Below are positions 34,947 through 44,041 of a stretch of 64,000 nucleotides of DNA, one piece after another (position 1 is the stretch's first letter; each line of letters opens with the position of its first letter). The position numbers were made by a program, and so were the translations under genes. The stretch is from Alphaproteobacteria bacterium (lineage in GTDB: Bacteria; Pseudomonadota; Alphaproteobacteria; Rhodobacterales; Rhodobacteraceae): positions 1 to 64,000 of the forward strand of contig JAUIFH010000004.1 of NCBI GenBank assembly GCA_030429495.1, in the 5' to 3' direction. Below the pieces are notes generated by a model, which saw only the letters and a list, made by a program, of their open reading frames with translations, had not been told where the DNA came from and did not search any database.

Positions 34947-34982
34947 GGGTAGCAACTGACAGTATTTTGTCAGTTGCTACCC
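34947..34982. promoter_or_regulatory. Large palindromic operator candidate for the WYL regulator
   Basis: A perfect 14-bp inverted repeat, GGGTAGCAACTGAC (34947-34960) and GTCAGTTGCTACCC (34969-34982), flanks an 8-bp centre AGTATTTT. Its core is TGACA-N6-TGTCA. It ends 12 bases before the WYL regulator start and lies between that gene and divergent tatA. The position suits autoregulation. Confidence 0.75.
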
Positions 34983-34994
34983 AGGAATACCGCC

Positions 34995-35657
34995 ATGCGC
35001 CGGAACGATCGCCTCTTTCAGCTTCTTCGCATCCTGCGCGACGGTCGGCTGCACCGCTCCGCCGATCTGGCGCGGACGCTCGGGGTTTCGGCCCGCACGA
35101 TCTGGCGCGACATGGCGACGCTTGCCGATCGCGGCCTGCCGGTCACCGGAGAACGCGGCATCGGCTACGTCCTGCGCGATCCAGTGACACTGCCGCCAAT
35201 GGTGCTGACCAAGGACGAATTCGAGGTGCTCCGCCTCGGGCTGTCACTGGTCGGCGGCGCGGCCGACCCGGTCCTGGCGCGGGCGGCGGCCGGCCTCAGG
35301 GCAAAGATCGCTGCCGTCTCGCCGGCCGATGCCGGAGATACAGGTTCCGACACATTCGTCTTTTCAAGCGCCGAGGCTGCCCGCGCCGCGCCGCATCTGG
35401 GCCTGATCCGCCGGGCGGTGCGCGAACATCTGACATTGGCCCTGTCCTATCGCGGCGCGACGGCCGCGCGTGTCCGGCCCCTTCACCTGGACTACTGGGG
35501 CAGGGTCTGGACCCTCACATGCTGGAACGATTACAAGAACGATTTCAGTGTTTTCCGCGTCGATCTTGTTACGTCCCTTGCGCATGATGGTGGCGCTTTC
35601 CTGCCGGAACCGGGCAAGACGGTGGAGGACTACCTCGCCCGGATCACGCCCGCCTGA
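34995..35657 (+). CDS. YafY-type transcriptional regulator (HTH + WYL)
   Basis: The 220-aa product has an N-terminal winged helix-turn-helix (RRNDRLFQLLRILRDGRLHRSADLARTLGVSARTIWRDMATL, about residues 2-45) and a C-terminal WYL-type ligand-sensing domain (about 135-200) including SYRGATAARVRPLHLDYWGRVWTLTCW. Such one-domain-plus-sensor regulators usually repress their own promoter and a neighbouring gene. A 14-bp-arm palindrome lies directly upstream. AGGA at 34983-34986 fixes the start at ATG 34995. It converges with the ABC ATPase gene 3 bases later. Confidence 0.9.
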   Translation: MRRNDRLFQLLRILRDGRLHRSADLARTLGVSARTIWRDMATLADRGLPVTGERGIGYVLRDPVTLPPMVLTKDEFEVLRLGLSLVGGAADPVLARAAAGLRAKIAAVSPADAGDTGSDTFVFSSAEAARAAPHLGLIRRAVREHLTLALSYRGATAARVRPLHLDYWGRVWTLTCWNDYKNDFSVFRVDLVTSLAHDGGAFLPEPGKTVEDYLARITPA

Positions 35658-35660
35658 CCC

Positions 35661-36740
35661 TTAGCCCCTGCGCGGAAACACGAAGCAGCGATCCCGGCGG
35701 ATCATCAACCACATCACGGTGCCGGGCTTCGGCAGGAAGACGGCGGGCACGGTGGCCTTGAGAATCTCGTCCCCATCGTCCAGCCGGAACTCCACGAGGC
35801 TTTCACGCCCCATGAAGCGCGCACGTTCGACCACGGCGCGGGCGGCGGTGCCGTCGACCGGCGTCGGGCTGGGGCCGCGCCCGGCGCGGTCGAAGTCGAT
35901 CTTCACATGCTGCGGGCGGATAGCGATCTCGACCTCGGTGCCGTCGGGCACGCCGGGCGCGAGGAACTCTCCGAATGGCGTGCGCGTCAGGGCGCCCTTA
36001 ACTTCGCCCCTCAATATATTGATATCAGAGAAGAATGCCGCCGCTTCTCGATCCACTGGCGCGTTGTAGATGTTGTAGGGCGCACCCTGCTGCACGATCC
36101 GGCCAGCGCGCATCAGCGCGATCTCGTCCGCCATCCGCATCGCCTCATGCGGCTCATGCGTGACGAGGAGGACGGCCGTCCCCTCCTCTTTCAGAAGCGC
36201 CAGCGTGTCGTCCCTGATACCGTCCCGCAGGCGTTCGTCGAGGCCCGAAAACGGCTCATCCATCAGAAGGATGCGCGGGTTGGGGGCAAGCGCCCTTGCA
36301 AGCGCCACCCGCTGCTGTTCGCCGCCCGACAGCTCATGCGGGTATTTCGGCGAGAAACCCGACAGCGACACCCGGTCGAGCAGTTCCTCCACCCGACGCC
36401 CCGCGCCACCGCGCGGCAGGCCGAAGGCGATGTTCTCGGCGACGCTCAGATGCGGGAAAAGTGCGAAATCCTGAAACATGAGTCCGATGGAACGGCGTTC
36501 GGGCGGCACCCGGAACACCGTGTCGCAAACGAGGTTTCCGTCGACATGGATGCGCCCCTCGTCCTGCATGTCGACGCCAGCGATCATCCTCAGCGTTGTC
36601 GACTTGCCGCAGCCCGAGGGGCCGAGCAGGCAGGTCACCTGCCCCGCTTCGATCTTCAGCGACACATCGTCGACGACCGTCCGCCCGTCGTAGCGGCGAA
36701 CAAGGTTCTGAACCTCCAGTCTCGGCGGTGCGGCAGTCAC
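35661..36740 (-). CDS. FbpC/PotA-type ABC transporter ATP-binding protein
   Basis: The 359-aa ATPase has Walker A LLGPSGCGKSTTLRM near residue 40, Q-loop LMFQDFALFPHLSV, signature ELSGGEQQRVALARAL, Walker B ILLMDEPFSGLD and switch His VTHEPHEAMRMADEIALMRAGR. A C-terminal TOBE domain (about 245-359) is present. The PERRSIGLMFQDFALFPHL sequence resembles FbpC-type ferric iron importers, but thiamine, spermidine and sulfate importers are close. No permease or binding-protein gene is adjacent. Convergent with the WYL regulator. Confidence 0.9.
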   Translation of the reverse strand: MTAAPPRLEVQNLVRRYDGRTVVDDVSLKIEAGQVTCLLGPSGCGKSTTLRMIAGVDMQDEGRIHVDGNLVCDTVFRVPPERRSIGLMFQDFALFPHLSVAENIAFGLPRGGAGRRVEELLDRVSLSGFSPKYPHELSGGEQQRVALARALAPNPRILLMDEPFSGLDERLRDGIRDDTLALLKEEGTAVLLVTHEPHEAMRMADEIALMRAGRIVQQGAPYNIYNAPVDREAAAFFSDINILRGEVKGALTRTPFGEFLAPGVPDGTEVEIAIRPQHVKIDFDRAGRGPSPTPVDGTAARAVVERARFMGRESLVEFRLDDGDEILKATVPAVFLPKPGTVMWLMIRRDRCFVFPRRG

Positions 36741-36833
36741 GGCGATCCCCTTGCCCGATAGATTTTCTCGGGTTTATGACCGGATAACAGCCCCGGCGGC
36801 GGCCCGCAAGCCGCCGGGTGGTCGCGGGGCGGG

Positions 36834-37613
36834 TCAAAGCGTCGCGTTCGTCGCACCGCCGTCAAGAAGGATGTTCTGGCCGACAATGAAGCCGGCATGG
36901 CGGGAACAGAGAAAGGCGCACATCGCACCGAACTCTTCCCGCGTGCCGTAGCGCCGCGCGGGGATCGTCGCGGCACGGTTCGCGCGCGCCTCGTCGCGCG
37001 AAATGCCCTGCGCGCCCGCCACACCGTCGTCAAGCGCGTCGGCCCGGTCAGTCGCATGGATACCGGGAAGGAGGTTGTTGATCGTGACACCGGCCGGCGC
37101 CACCTGCCGCGACGTGCCCGCGACATAGCCCGTCAGCCCCGTGCGCGCCGCGTTGGACAGGCCGAGCTGCGGGATCGGCGCCTTGACCGATTGCGAGGTG
37201 ATGTTGACCACCCGGCCCCAGCCGCGCTCCATCATCCCCGGCAAGAGCGCCTTCATCAGCGCGATCGGCGCCAGCATGTTGGCATCAAGCGCGCGGATGA
37301 AATCCTCCCGGTCCCAGTCCGACCAGAGCCCGGGCGGCGGCCCGCCCGCATTGGTCACGAGGATATCGACGGCCCCGGCCGCCTTCAGCACCGCGTCGCG
37401 CCCGGCTTCGGTCGTGACATCCGCCGCGACCTCGGTGACGCTCACGCCATGCGCCTTGCGGATCGCCTCTGCCGTGCTGGCCAGCGCCTCCGCCCCGCGT
37501 GCGTTCATCACCAGATCGACGCCCGCTGCTGCCAGCGCCTCGGCACAGCCGCGCCCAAGTCCCTTCGACGATGCGCAGACCAGCGCCCTCTTGCCCCGAA
37601 TTCCCAGATCCAT
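36834..37613 (-). CDS. Atypical SDR-family oxidoreductase
   Basis: The 259-aa product has SDR architecture but two altered motifs. The cofactor loop TGxxxGxG reads CASSKGLG near residue 14. At the catalytic Y-x-x-x-K position the sequence is GLSNAARTGLTGY, so both Tyr and Lys are missing although NAGG and NITSQ are present. This fits the beta-ketoacyl-ACP-reductase-like SDR subgroup known to depart from the standard tetrad. Activity is uncertain; the C-terminal NQNILLDGGATN is normal for the family. It lies alone between the ABC ATPase and the divergent Hint gene. Confidence 0.86.
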   Translation of the reverse strand: MDLGIRGKRALVCASSKGLGRGCAEALAAAGVDLVMNARGAEALASTAEAIRKAHGVSVTEVAADVTTEAGRDAVLKAAGAVDILVTNAGGPPPGLWSDWDREDFIRALDANMLAPIALMKALLPGMMERGWGRVVNITSQSVKAPIPQLGLSNAARTGLTGYVAGTSRQVAPAGVTINNLLPGIHATDRADALDDGVAGAQGISRDEARANRAATIPARRYGTREEFGAMCAFLCSRHAGFIVGQNILLDGGATNATL

Positions 37614-37772
37614 CGCTTCTCACCTCCTGTTGCGGCGAACAGCATAGCGAAAGCGGCGCGCTCGGCCAGTGCCGCCGTCGATGCCAAAGGGCACGATCCG
37701 TTGACGCAAAGGCCGGCACACTGCTAAGGCGGCTGCGGCGCCCCAAACCACTTGCCGGGACCAGACAACAAG

Positions 37773-38783
37773 ATGGCCAAGAACGAGCAGACATCCCTGC
37801 CCGCCCATGTCGTGCAAGCCTACGAGGCGACTGTATTCAGGGTCGCGAGCGGCGCCAATCTTGGCGATCCGATCGCCGAGGTGGGTCTGTGCGAACCCGG
37901 CGACGTCTACCGCCTCGTGCACGATGCCCGGCCGGTCACGCTGGCCCTGCACGCCACCTCGGATGGCACACGGCATCAGACCCTTGCCCACGGGACCGAG
38001 ATCGGCCGCGCCGGCGAGCCGGTAGAACTTATCTCGCTTCTCACGCTGATGGCCGCGGACGGTGACCGGGTGGAAACGCTGATCCTCCACCATCCGGCCT
38101 CGGGGCGGGACTTCGCCCTGCCCCTCTCGCCGATCGCGCCACGGACGGACTACACGCTGATTGACCTGCGCGAGGCGATCGACGGGGTCCGGATCGCCGA
38201 TATCGTCTGCTCTGCCTTCGCTGCCGGCACGATGATCACCCTGCCGGGCGGCGAACCGCGCCAGATCGAGGCGTTGGCGCCCGGCGACATGGTGCTCACC
38301 CGCGATCGCGGCCCGCAGCCGGTTCGCTGGATCGGCAAGGCGACGCTGCGCGCGGTGGGCGGCTTCGCCCCGGTGGTGATCGCCTCAGGCGCGCTTGGGA
38401 ATTCAAGCGATCTCGTCGTCAGCCCGCATCACCGCATCTTCATCTATCAGCGGCGGCGCCGGATCGGCGGGACGGCGGAGCTTCTGGTCCAGGCCCGCCA
38501 TCTTGTCGACGGAGACATCGTGACCCGCCGCGAAGGCGGCTTCGTGGACTACCACAGCCTCGTCTTTGACCATCACGAAGTCATCTACGCCGAGGGCATC
38601 CCCGCCGAAAGCCAGATGGTCAACGAAGCGACGGTCAGCCAGCTTCCCCCCGATCTGGCCGAGGAGGTGCGGGCGCGGTTTCCCGGCCTGAGCCAGGTTC
38701 AGCATTTCGGTACCGAAGCCGGGCGCGAGCTTCTCGACGAGGCGGCACGGGCGACCTTCCTTCGCCGCCCTCCCGCGCGCTGA
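37773..38783 (+). CDS. Hint-domain protein
   Basis: The 336-aa product has a Rhodobacterales-type Hint domain in its second half (about residues 148-290): AFAAGTMITLPGG, IEALAPGDMVLTRD, QPVRWIGKATL and the SPHHRIFIYQ block with a conserved HRI. The N-terminal half is a beta-rich region without a known name. In active Hint domains the first residue of the (C)FAAGT block is Cys; here it is Ala, with a Cys two residues upstream at 146. Family members are widespread and of unknown function. A TTG at 37752 is an alternative start. Confidence 0.82.
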   Translation: MAKNEQTSLPAHVVQAYEATVFRVASGANLGDPIAEVGLCEPGDVYRLVHDARPVTLALHATSDGTRHQTLAHGTEIGRAGEPVELISLLTLMAADGDRVETLILHHPASGRDFALPLSPIAPRTDYTLIDLREAIDGVRIADIVCSAFAAGTMITLPGGEPRQIEALAPGDMVLTRDRGPQPVRWIGKATLRAVGGFAPVVIASGALGNSSDLVVSPHHRIFIYQRRRRIGGTAELLVQARHLVDGDIVTRREGGFVDYHSLVFDHHEVIYAEGIPAESQMVNEATVSQLPPDLAEEVRARFPGLSQVQHFGTEAGRELLDEAARATFLRRPPAR

Positions 38784-38862
38784 GACCGGGGCGGACCGGC
38801 GGCCGGGTCCAGGCTGCCGGTGCATCTTCCCATTGCCCCAGCATCCAAGTATACGGCGCGCC

Positions 38863-40470
38863 ATGCCACACGCAGCCACCAACCGTCCCGCCCTACCGCC
38901 GGAGATCGCCCGGCGCCGGACCTTTGCCATCATCTCGCACCCGGATGCGGGAAAGACCACGCTGACGGAAAAGTTCCTGCTGTTCGGCGGCGCGATCCAG
39001 ATGGCCGGACAGGTCCGCGCCAAGGGCGAGGCACGGCGGACGCGGTCGGACTTCATGAAGCTGGAACAGGATCGGGGCATCTCGGTCTCGGCCTCCGCCA
39101 TGTCCTTCGATTTCGGCAATTACCGGTTCAATCTGGTGGACACGCCGGGCCACAGCGATTTCTCCGAAGACACCTACCGCACGCTGACCGCCGTCGATGC
39201 CGCGATCATGGTGATCGACGGGGCGAAAGGTGTGGAAAGCCAGACGCGGAAGCTTTTCGAGGTCTGCCGTCTGCGCGACCTGCCGATCCTGACCTTCTGC
39301 AACAAGATGGACCGCGAGGCGCGCGACACGTTCGAGATCATCGACGAGATCCAGGAAAACCTCGCCATCGACGTGACACCGGCCTCCTGGCCCATCGGCA
39401 TGGGCCGCGATTTCCTCGGCTGCTACGACATTCTGAACGACCGGCTGGAACTCATGGACCGGGCCGACCGCAACCGGGTCGCGGAATCGATCAAGATCGA
39501 GGGGCTGGGCGATCCGAAACTCGCCGACCATATCCCCGCCGAACAGCTCGCAAAGCTGCGCGAGGAGTTGGAGATGGCGCGCGAACTTCTGCCCGCCTTC
39601 GACCGGCAGGCGTTCCTCGAAGGCCATCTGACGCCGATCTGGTTCGGCTCGGCCATCAACTCTTTCGGGGTCAAGGAACTGATGAGCGGGATCGGCAATT
39701 ATGGGCCGGAACCGCAGCCGCAGAACGCGACCGAACGCCAGATCGCGCCGGAAGAAAGCAAGGTCGCCGGTTTTGTCTTCAAGGTGCAGGCCAACATGGA
39801 CCCCAAGCACCGCGACAGGGTGGCCTTTGTCCGCATGGCTTCGGGCCATTTCACGCGCGGAATGAAGCTGACCCATGTGCGCTCGAAAAAGCCGATGGCG
39901 ATCTCCAACCCCGTCCTCTTCCTCGCCGCTGACCGGGAGTTGGCGGACGAAGCCTGGGCCGGCGATATCATCGGCATCCCGAACCACGGGCAGCTTCGCA
40001 TCGGCGACGCGCTGACGGAAGGCGAAGCGTTGCGCTTCACCGGCATCCCATCCTTCGCGCCGGAACTTCTCCAGACGGTACGCGCGGGCGATCCGATGAA
40101 GGCCAAGCACCTTGAAAAGGCGCTGATGCAGTTTGCAGAGGAAGGGGCCGCCAAGGTCTTCAAGCCCGCCATCGGCTCGGGCTTCATCGTCGGCGTCGTC
40201 GGCGCGCTGCAGTTCGACGTGCTCGCCAGCCGGATCGAGATCGAATACTCGCTCCCGGTCCGGTTCGAGCCTTCGCAATTCACCTCGGCCCGTTGGGTCA
40301 CTGGGCCGAAGGCGGATGTCGACAAGTTCGTCAACGCCAACAAGGGACATATCGCCCACGATCACGACGGCGACATCGTCTACCTGACCCGGCTTCAGTG
40401 GGACATCGACCGGATCGTCCGCGACCACCCCGAACTGACGCTTTCGGCGACGAAGGAAATGATGATCTGA
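38863..40470 (+). CDS. prfC: Peptide chain release factor 3
   Basis: RF3 is a GTPase that recycles RF1/RF2 from the ribosome after termination. The 535-aa product has G1 SHPDAGKTTLTEK near residue 25, the RF3-specific RTRSDFMKLEQDRGISVSASAM (G2 region), G3 DTPGHSDFSEDTYRTL, G4 NKMDRE and the C-terminal domain ending with the usual DHPELTLSATKEMMI. ATG 38863 opens on the conserved N-terminus; an upstream in-frame ATG is less likely. It follows the Hint gene and converges with the amidase gene 18 bases downstream. Confidence 0.97.
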   Translation: MPHAATNRPALPPEIARRRTFAIISHPDAGKTTLTEKFLLFGGAIQMAGQVRAKGEARRTRSDFMKLEQDRGISVSASAMSFDFGNYRFNLVDTPGHSDFSEDTYRTLTAVDAAIMVIDGAKGVESQTRKLFEVCRLRDLPILTFCNKMDREARDTFEIIDEIQENLAIDVTPASWPIGMGRDFLGCYDILNDRLELMDRADRNRVAESIKIEGLGDPKLADHIPAEQLAKLREELEMARELLPAFDRQAFLEGHLTPIWFGSAINSFGVKELMSGIGNYGPEPQPQNATERQIAPEESKVAGFVFKVQANMDPKHRDRVAFVRMASGHFTRGMKLTHVRSKKPMAISNPVLFLAADRELADEAWAGDIIGIPNHGQLRIGDALTEGEALRFTGIPSFAPELLQTVRAGDPMKAKHLEKALMQFAEEGAAKVFKPAIGSGFIVGVVGALQFDVLASRIEIEYSLPVRFEPSQFTSARWVTGPKADVDKFVNANKGHIAHDHDGDIVYLTRLQWDIDRIVRDHPELTLSATKEMMI

Positions 40471-40488
40471 CCCGCCGGCGGGTCAGTA

Positions 40489-41259
40489 TCAGTCCACCGC
40501 CTTCAGGAAGTCGGAAAACACCCAGCCGATATGGCCAGAGCGGGTGCGGATCTGGAACCAGTTGCCGACCACGGCGATCCTCTCCACGATCGTGCGTTCG
40601 GGCAGCGACCCGACCTTGGCGCCGTTCGGTGCGTCACGGACATTCAGCGTCGAGGGATGGACATCCGTGACCTTGTAGCGCGGCAACTTCATCTCGTCCG
40701 GGATCGGCTGCGGTCCCTCCTCGCCATTCTTTCCGTCGAGGATTTCGGCAATCGTCCGGCGCATGAGGTCGCCAACCGCCTGATGCCCGCGCACGGACTC
40801 GTCGAAAGCCAGCCGCGTCACGTCCCACTTGTTCTTCTGCTTGATATTGAGGTTCGGCTGCACCTCGGCATGGGTCAGGATCGTGACCGGCGTGACCCGG
40901 ATGTCGTAGTGTTTGGCAAGTTCGGCGACGACCTCGGTCATCTTGTCCCATTGGATCTGCGTCATCGGTGCCTTGCCGGCATCGAACGGGCTTTCGTGCG
41001 CGCCGGTCATGCAACACATCGACACGCCGATGGCGCCGGTATTGGCGTTAAGCGTATGGCTTGCCGGCGTCATTCCCGATCCGGGCGCATTCGCGGCTAT
41101 TGACCGCTTTCCGCGCACAAGCGCGCCGTCACCCTCGATCAGGATGTGATAGGATTTCTCGTCGGTCGAATTCGCACGGTGGTTTCCGGCAGTCCAGTGG
41201 ACGTGAATGCGCTTCATCTGCGCATTCGGCATCCAGTCGTTCGGGACGACATTGGGCAT
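40489..41259 (-). CDS. N-acetylmuramoyl-L-alanine amidase with SH3 domain
   Basis: The 256-aa product has an amidase_2 fold. Likely zinc ligands are His in KRIHVHWTAGN near residue 20 and LTHAEVQPN near 130. ANTGAIGVSMCCMTGA is characteristic of cargo-type amidases. A bacterial SH3 domain follows (about 190-256: VHPSTLNVRDAPNGAKVGSLPERTIVERIAVVGNWFQIR). It has no signal peptide, so it may be phage-derived or exported with other help. GGAGGG before ATG 41259 supports that start over one at 41271. Nothing else phage-like was seen nearby. Confidence 0.8.
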   Translation of the reverse strand: MPNVVPNDWMPNAQMKRIHVHWTAGNHRANSTDEKSYHILIEGDGALVRGKRSIAANAPGSGMTPASHTLNANTGAIGVSMCCMTGAHESPFDAGKAPMTQIQWDKMTEVVAELAKHYDIRVTPVTILTHAEVQPNLNIKQKNKWDVTRLAFDESVRGHQAVGDLMRRTIAEILDGKNGEEGPQPIPDEMKLPRYKVTDVHPSTLNVRDAPNGAKVGSLPERTIVERIAVVGNWFQIRTRSGHIGWVFSDFLKAVD

Positions 41260-41346
41260 AATACCCTCCATGGAAATAAAACTTCAGTTCAATGGCGCGA
41301 AGAATACACGTTTGTCGCGAATTCGCCAACGGTGTTGACGTATGCG

Positions 41347-42282
41347 TCAGGTCGCGCGCCCGGCCCCGCCGGCGAACCGCATTTCCACCCGTTCGGTGCG
41401 CCCCGCCCATATCTCTCGCCTGAGGCGCGCCGCAACCTGCCAGTCGCGAAACCGACGGAAGAGCGTGCGCGGAGTCTCGTCAAGCCGCAGCGCCAGACGT
41501 TCGGTGCGGATGTCCGAACCGAAGGTCTCTGCGTCATGCAGGACCGGGGCCGGATTGAGAAAGCCGGGGCGCAGCAGACGGAAACCCATTGCCGCCTCTC
41601 GCCCGAACAGCGCGTGGTCCACCGGCACCTTCAGATGCGCGAACCGCTCTGCCATCAGCGCGGCTCCCGCCGGGGTCATGACATAGCCGCAGGTGCCGAG
41701 GAACGAACTCCGAAGCCGGTAAAGCCGGATGTCGCCCGCGACCGGGCCGATCAACTCGCCGGCCGGGAAACGCCTGCTTTTCTGCGGCCCCGGCCAGAAT
41801 TCAAGCTTCACCGCCCCCATGTCATGGCGCCGCATCATTCCGGCAAAGTCGCACCGCATCAGGCGTGCGAAATTCTCGGACAGCCGGGCATCATCCTCCA
41901 GCACGACGGCCGGTCTGCCAGAGGCGGCGATCTCCCGCCACAGCCGCTGATGGGTCAGTGTACATCCGATGTCGCCCGTGGTCGCGGGATAGGTGCGCGA
42001 TCCCCGGCCGAACGCGTCATGCAGATCATCCGCCTCCGCGTCGGATGCGTCCACCGCCTCCACACGGTTCCAGCCGAGACCGAGCGCGTCGAGCTGCCCG
42101 GCGATCTGGTCAAGCCGGTCAGGCCGCCGCGCAAGGTTGATGACATGGATATCCAAATCAAGGCCGCTCTTTGCTTTGTCCGGCAGGGGGAGCCTAGACT
42201 GATGCAGCGGCCGCCACAACGCCCCGGGGTCCCTCCGATTGACCTGCGGCGCGATATGCATTACGTGCCTGACAATCCCCAC
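41347..42282 (-). CDS. Glycosyltransferase family 25
   Basis: The protein (up to 311 aa) matches LPS-type family 25 glycosyltransferases: IHVINLARRPDRLDQIAGQLDALGL near residue 45, GDIGCTLTHQRLWREIAASGRPAVVLEDDARLS near 105-135 with the acidic EDD, and a later FLGTCGYVMTPAGAALM. It probably adds a sugar to surface polysaccharide. The N-terminus is unsure: about 40 residues precede the family start, and other in-frame starts exist. It is divergent from the RNA helicase gene across 80 bases. Confidence 0.82.
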   Translation of the reverse strand: MGIVRHVMHIAPQVNRRDPGALWRPLHQSRLPLPDKAKSGLDLDIHVINLARRPDRLDQIAGQLDALGLGWNRVEAVDASDAEADDLHDAFGRGSRTYPATTGDIGCTLTHQRLWREIAASGRPAVVLEDDARLSENFARLMRCDFAGMMRRHDMGAVKLEFWPGPQKSRRFPAGELIGPVAGDIRLYRLRSSFLGTCGYVMTPAGAALMAERFAHLKVPVDHALFGREAAMGFRLLRPGFLNPAPVLHDAETFGSDIRTERLALRLDETPRTLFRRFRDWQVAARLRREIWAGRTERVEMRFAGGAGRAT

Positions 42283-42362
42283 ATACGGTGGGAATTCGCC
42301 GGGGCGCCCGGAAGTCGCGTCCCTTCACACTTGCGGTCCGATACCGCATTCGATGGACGCCA

Positions 42363-43886
42363 ATGACAAAATTTTCCGACCTCAAGCTGGACCCCAAGGT
42401 CCTGCAAGCCATTTCCGAAGCCGGCTACGAAACCCCCACCCCGATTCAGGCCGGTGCGATCCCGCACGCGCTTGAAGGCAAGGACGTGCTTGGCATCGCC
42501 CAGACCGGGACTGGCAAGACCGCCTCGTTCACGCTGCCGATGATCACGCTTCTCGGCCGGGGCCGCGCCCGCGCGCGTATGCCGCGGTCGCTGGTGCTTG
42601 CGCCGACACGCGAACTTGCCGCGCAGGTGGCTGAGAACTTCGACACCTATTCGAAGCATACCAAATTGACCAAGGCGCTACTGATCGGCGGCGTGAGCTT
42701 CGGCGAGCAGGACAAGCTGATCGATCGCGGAGTCGACGTGCTGATCGCGACGCCGGGCCGGCTTCTCGACCATTTCGAGCGCGGCAAGCTTCTGCTGACC
42801 GGCGTGCAGATCATGGTGGTGGACGAGGCCGACCGGATGCTCGACATGGGCTTCATCCCGGATATCGAGCGGATCTTCCAGCTTACCCCGTTCACCCGCC
42901 AGACGCTGTTCTTCAGCGCCACGATGGCGCCGGAGATCGAGCGGATTACCAACACTTTCCTGCACGCACCCGCCCGGATCGAGGTCGCCCGCCAGGCCAC
43001 CACCTCCGAAACGATCGAACAGCGGCTTATCGAGATCACGCCGACCCGCAAGGACCAGTCGGCCAAGCAGAAGCGGGAGCTTCTGCGCGCCGTGATCGAG
43101 GCAGAGGGCGAGGCCTGCACCAACGCGATCCTCTTCTGCAACCGCAAGACCGAGGTGGACATCCTCGCCAAATCGCTGAAGAAATACGGCTTCAACGCCG
43201 CCCCGATCCACGGCGATCTTGACCAGAGCCAGCGGATGAAGACGCTCGACGGCTTCCGCGACGGTTCGCTCCGCTTCCTTGTCGCCTCCGACGTTGCCGC
43301 GCGCGGGCTGGATATTCCGGCCGTGAGCCACGTCTTCAACTTCGACGTGCCGAGCCATGCCGAGGACTACGTTCATCGCATCGGCCGCACGGGCCGTGCC
43401 GGCCGCAAGGGTGTCGCCGTCACGATCGCTACCCCGGCGGATCAGAAATATCTCGACGCGATCGAGGGTCTGGTCAAGAAATCGCTGCCGCGCGTCGCCG
43501 CGCCCGAGGGCTTTGCCCTCTCCGAAGCCGCCCAGCGACCGCCGCGCAAGGACGACGGCAAGGACAAGGCCCGGGGCCGCGGTTCCCGCGACCGCGACGA
43601 CCACAAGCGCCGGCCCGTGAAGCCTCATGGCGAAGAGGCACCGATGGTGCCGCTGGAAGCCGCTGCCCCCGAGGCGAAGCCAGAGCCCAAGCCGGAGGCG
43701 CGTGCCGAACGCAGGCCCGAGCCGAAGCCGGAGCGCAAAGCGGAACCCCGTCAGGGCAAGCGCGATGATCGCCGTGAAAACCGCAAGGGCGATCGCCGCA
43801 GCGAAGATCGTGACCCGCCGGTCGTCGGCATGGGCGACCACGTGCCCGATTTCCTGATGCGCGGGATCAAGACCGAACAGGCCTGA
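42363..43886 (+). CDS. rhlE: DEAD-box ATP-dependent RNA helicase, RhlE type
   Basis: The 507-aa helicase has the Q motif GYETPTPIQ near residue 23, motif I AQTGTGKT near 45, PTRELAAQV, DEAD box VVDEADRM near 155, SAT in FFSATMAP, and motifs IV-VI (IATPGR, ASDVAARGLDIP, HRIGRTGRAGRKG). The Lys/Arg/Pro-rich tail (about 395-507) is disordered. Such helicases unwind RNA in ribosome assembly, cold stress or mRNA decay. The name RhlE rests on motif similarity. The start is ATG 42363 by family N-terminus. Confidence 0.92.
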   Translation: MTKFSDLKLDPKVLQAISEAGYETPTPIQAGAIPHALEGKDVLGIAQTGTGKTASFTLPMITLLGRGRARARMPRSLVLAPTRELAAQVAENFDTYSKHTKLTKALLIGGVSFGEQDKLIDRGVDVLIATPGRLLDHFERGKLLLTGVQIMVVDEADRMLDMGFIPDIERIFQLTPFTRQTLFFSATMAPEIERITNTFLHAPARIEVARQATTSETIEQRLIEITPTRKDQSAKQKRELLRAVIEAEGEACTNAILFCNRKTEVDILAKSLKKYGFNAAPIHGDLDQSQRMKTLDGFRDGSLRFLVASDVAARGLDIPAVSHVFNFDVPSHAEDYVHRIGRTGRAGRKGVAVTIATPADQKYLDAIEGLVKKSLPRVAAPEGFALSEAAQRPPRKDDGKDKARGRGSRDRDDHKRRPVKPHGEEAPMVPLEAAAPEAKPEPKPEARAERRPEPKPERKAEPRQGKRDDRRENRKGDRRSEDRDPPVVGMGDHVPDFLMRGIKTEQA

Positions 43887-43957
43887 ACCTCGGTCGATGT
43901 AGCTGTCGGTCTTTCCGCTAACGGCGGGCGGACGAAGTCAGTATTCGATCCCGCCTT

Positions 43958-43983
43958 CCGGCGGCTGTCTTGTCTGCCGCCGG
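43958..43983. other. GC-rich hairpin between convergent genes
   Basis: A perfect 8-bp stem (ccggcggc at 43958-43965, gccgccgg at 43976-43983) with a 10-nt loop lies between the helicase stop and the RNase J stop. It lacks a U run on either strand, so if it ends transcription it is not a standard intrinsic terminator. Confidence 0.4.
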
Positions 43984-44041
43984 GCAGCCCCGAACCGGCA
44001 TCCGCCGCGCCCGGTGCTGAACAGTTCCGGGCCTTAGCCCG

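Noticed and set aside
40489-41259. Amidase gene as evidence of a prophage
   Set aside because: No integrase, capsid, tail, portal or attachment site was seen; the neighbours are prfC and a glycosyltransferase.
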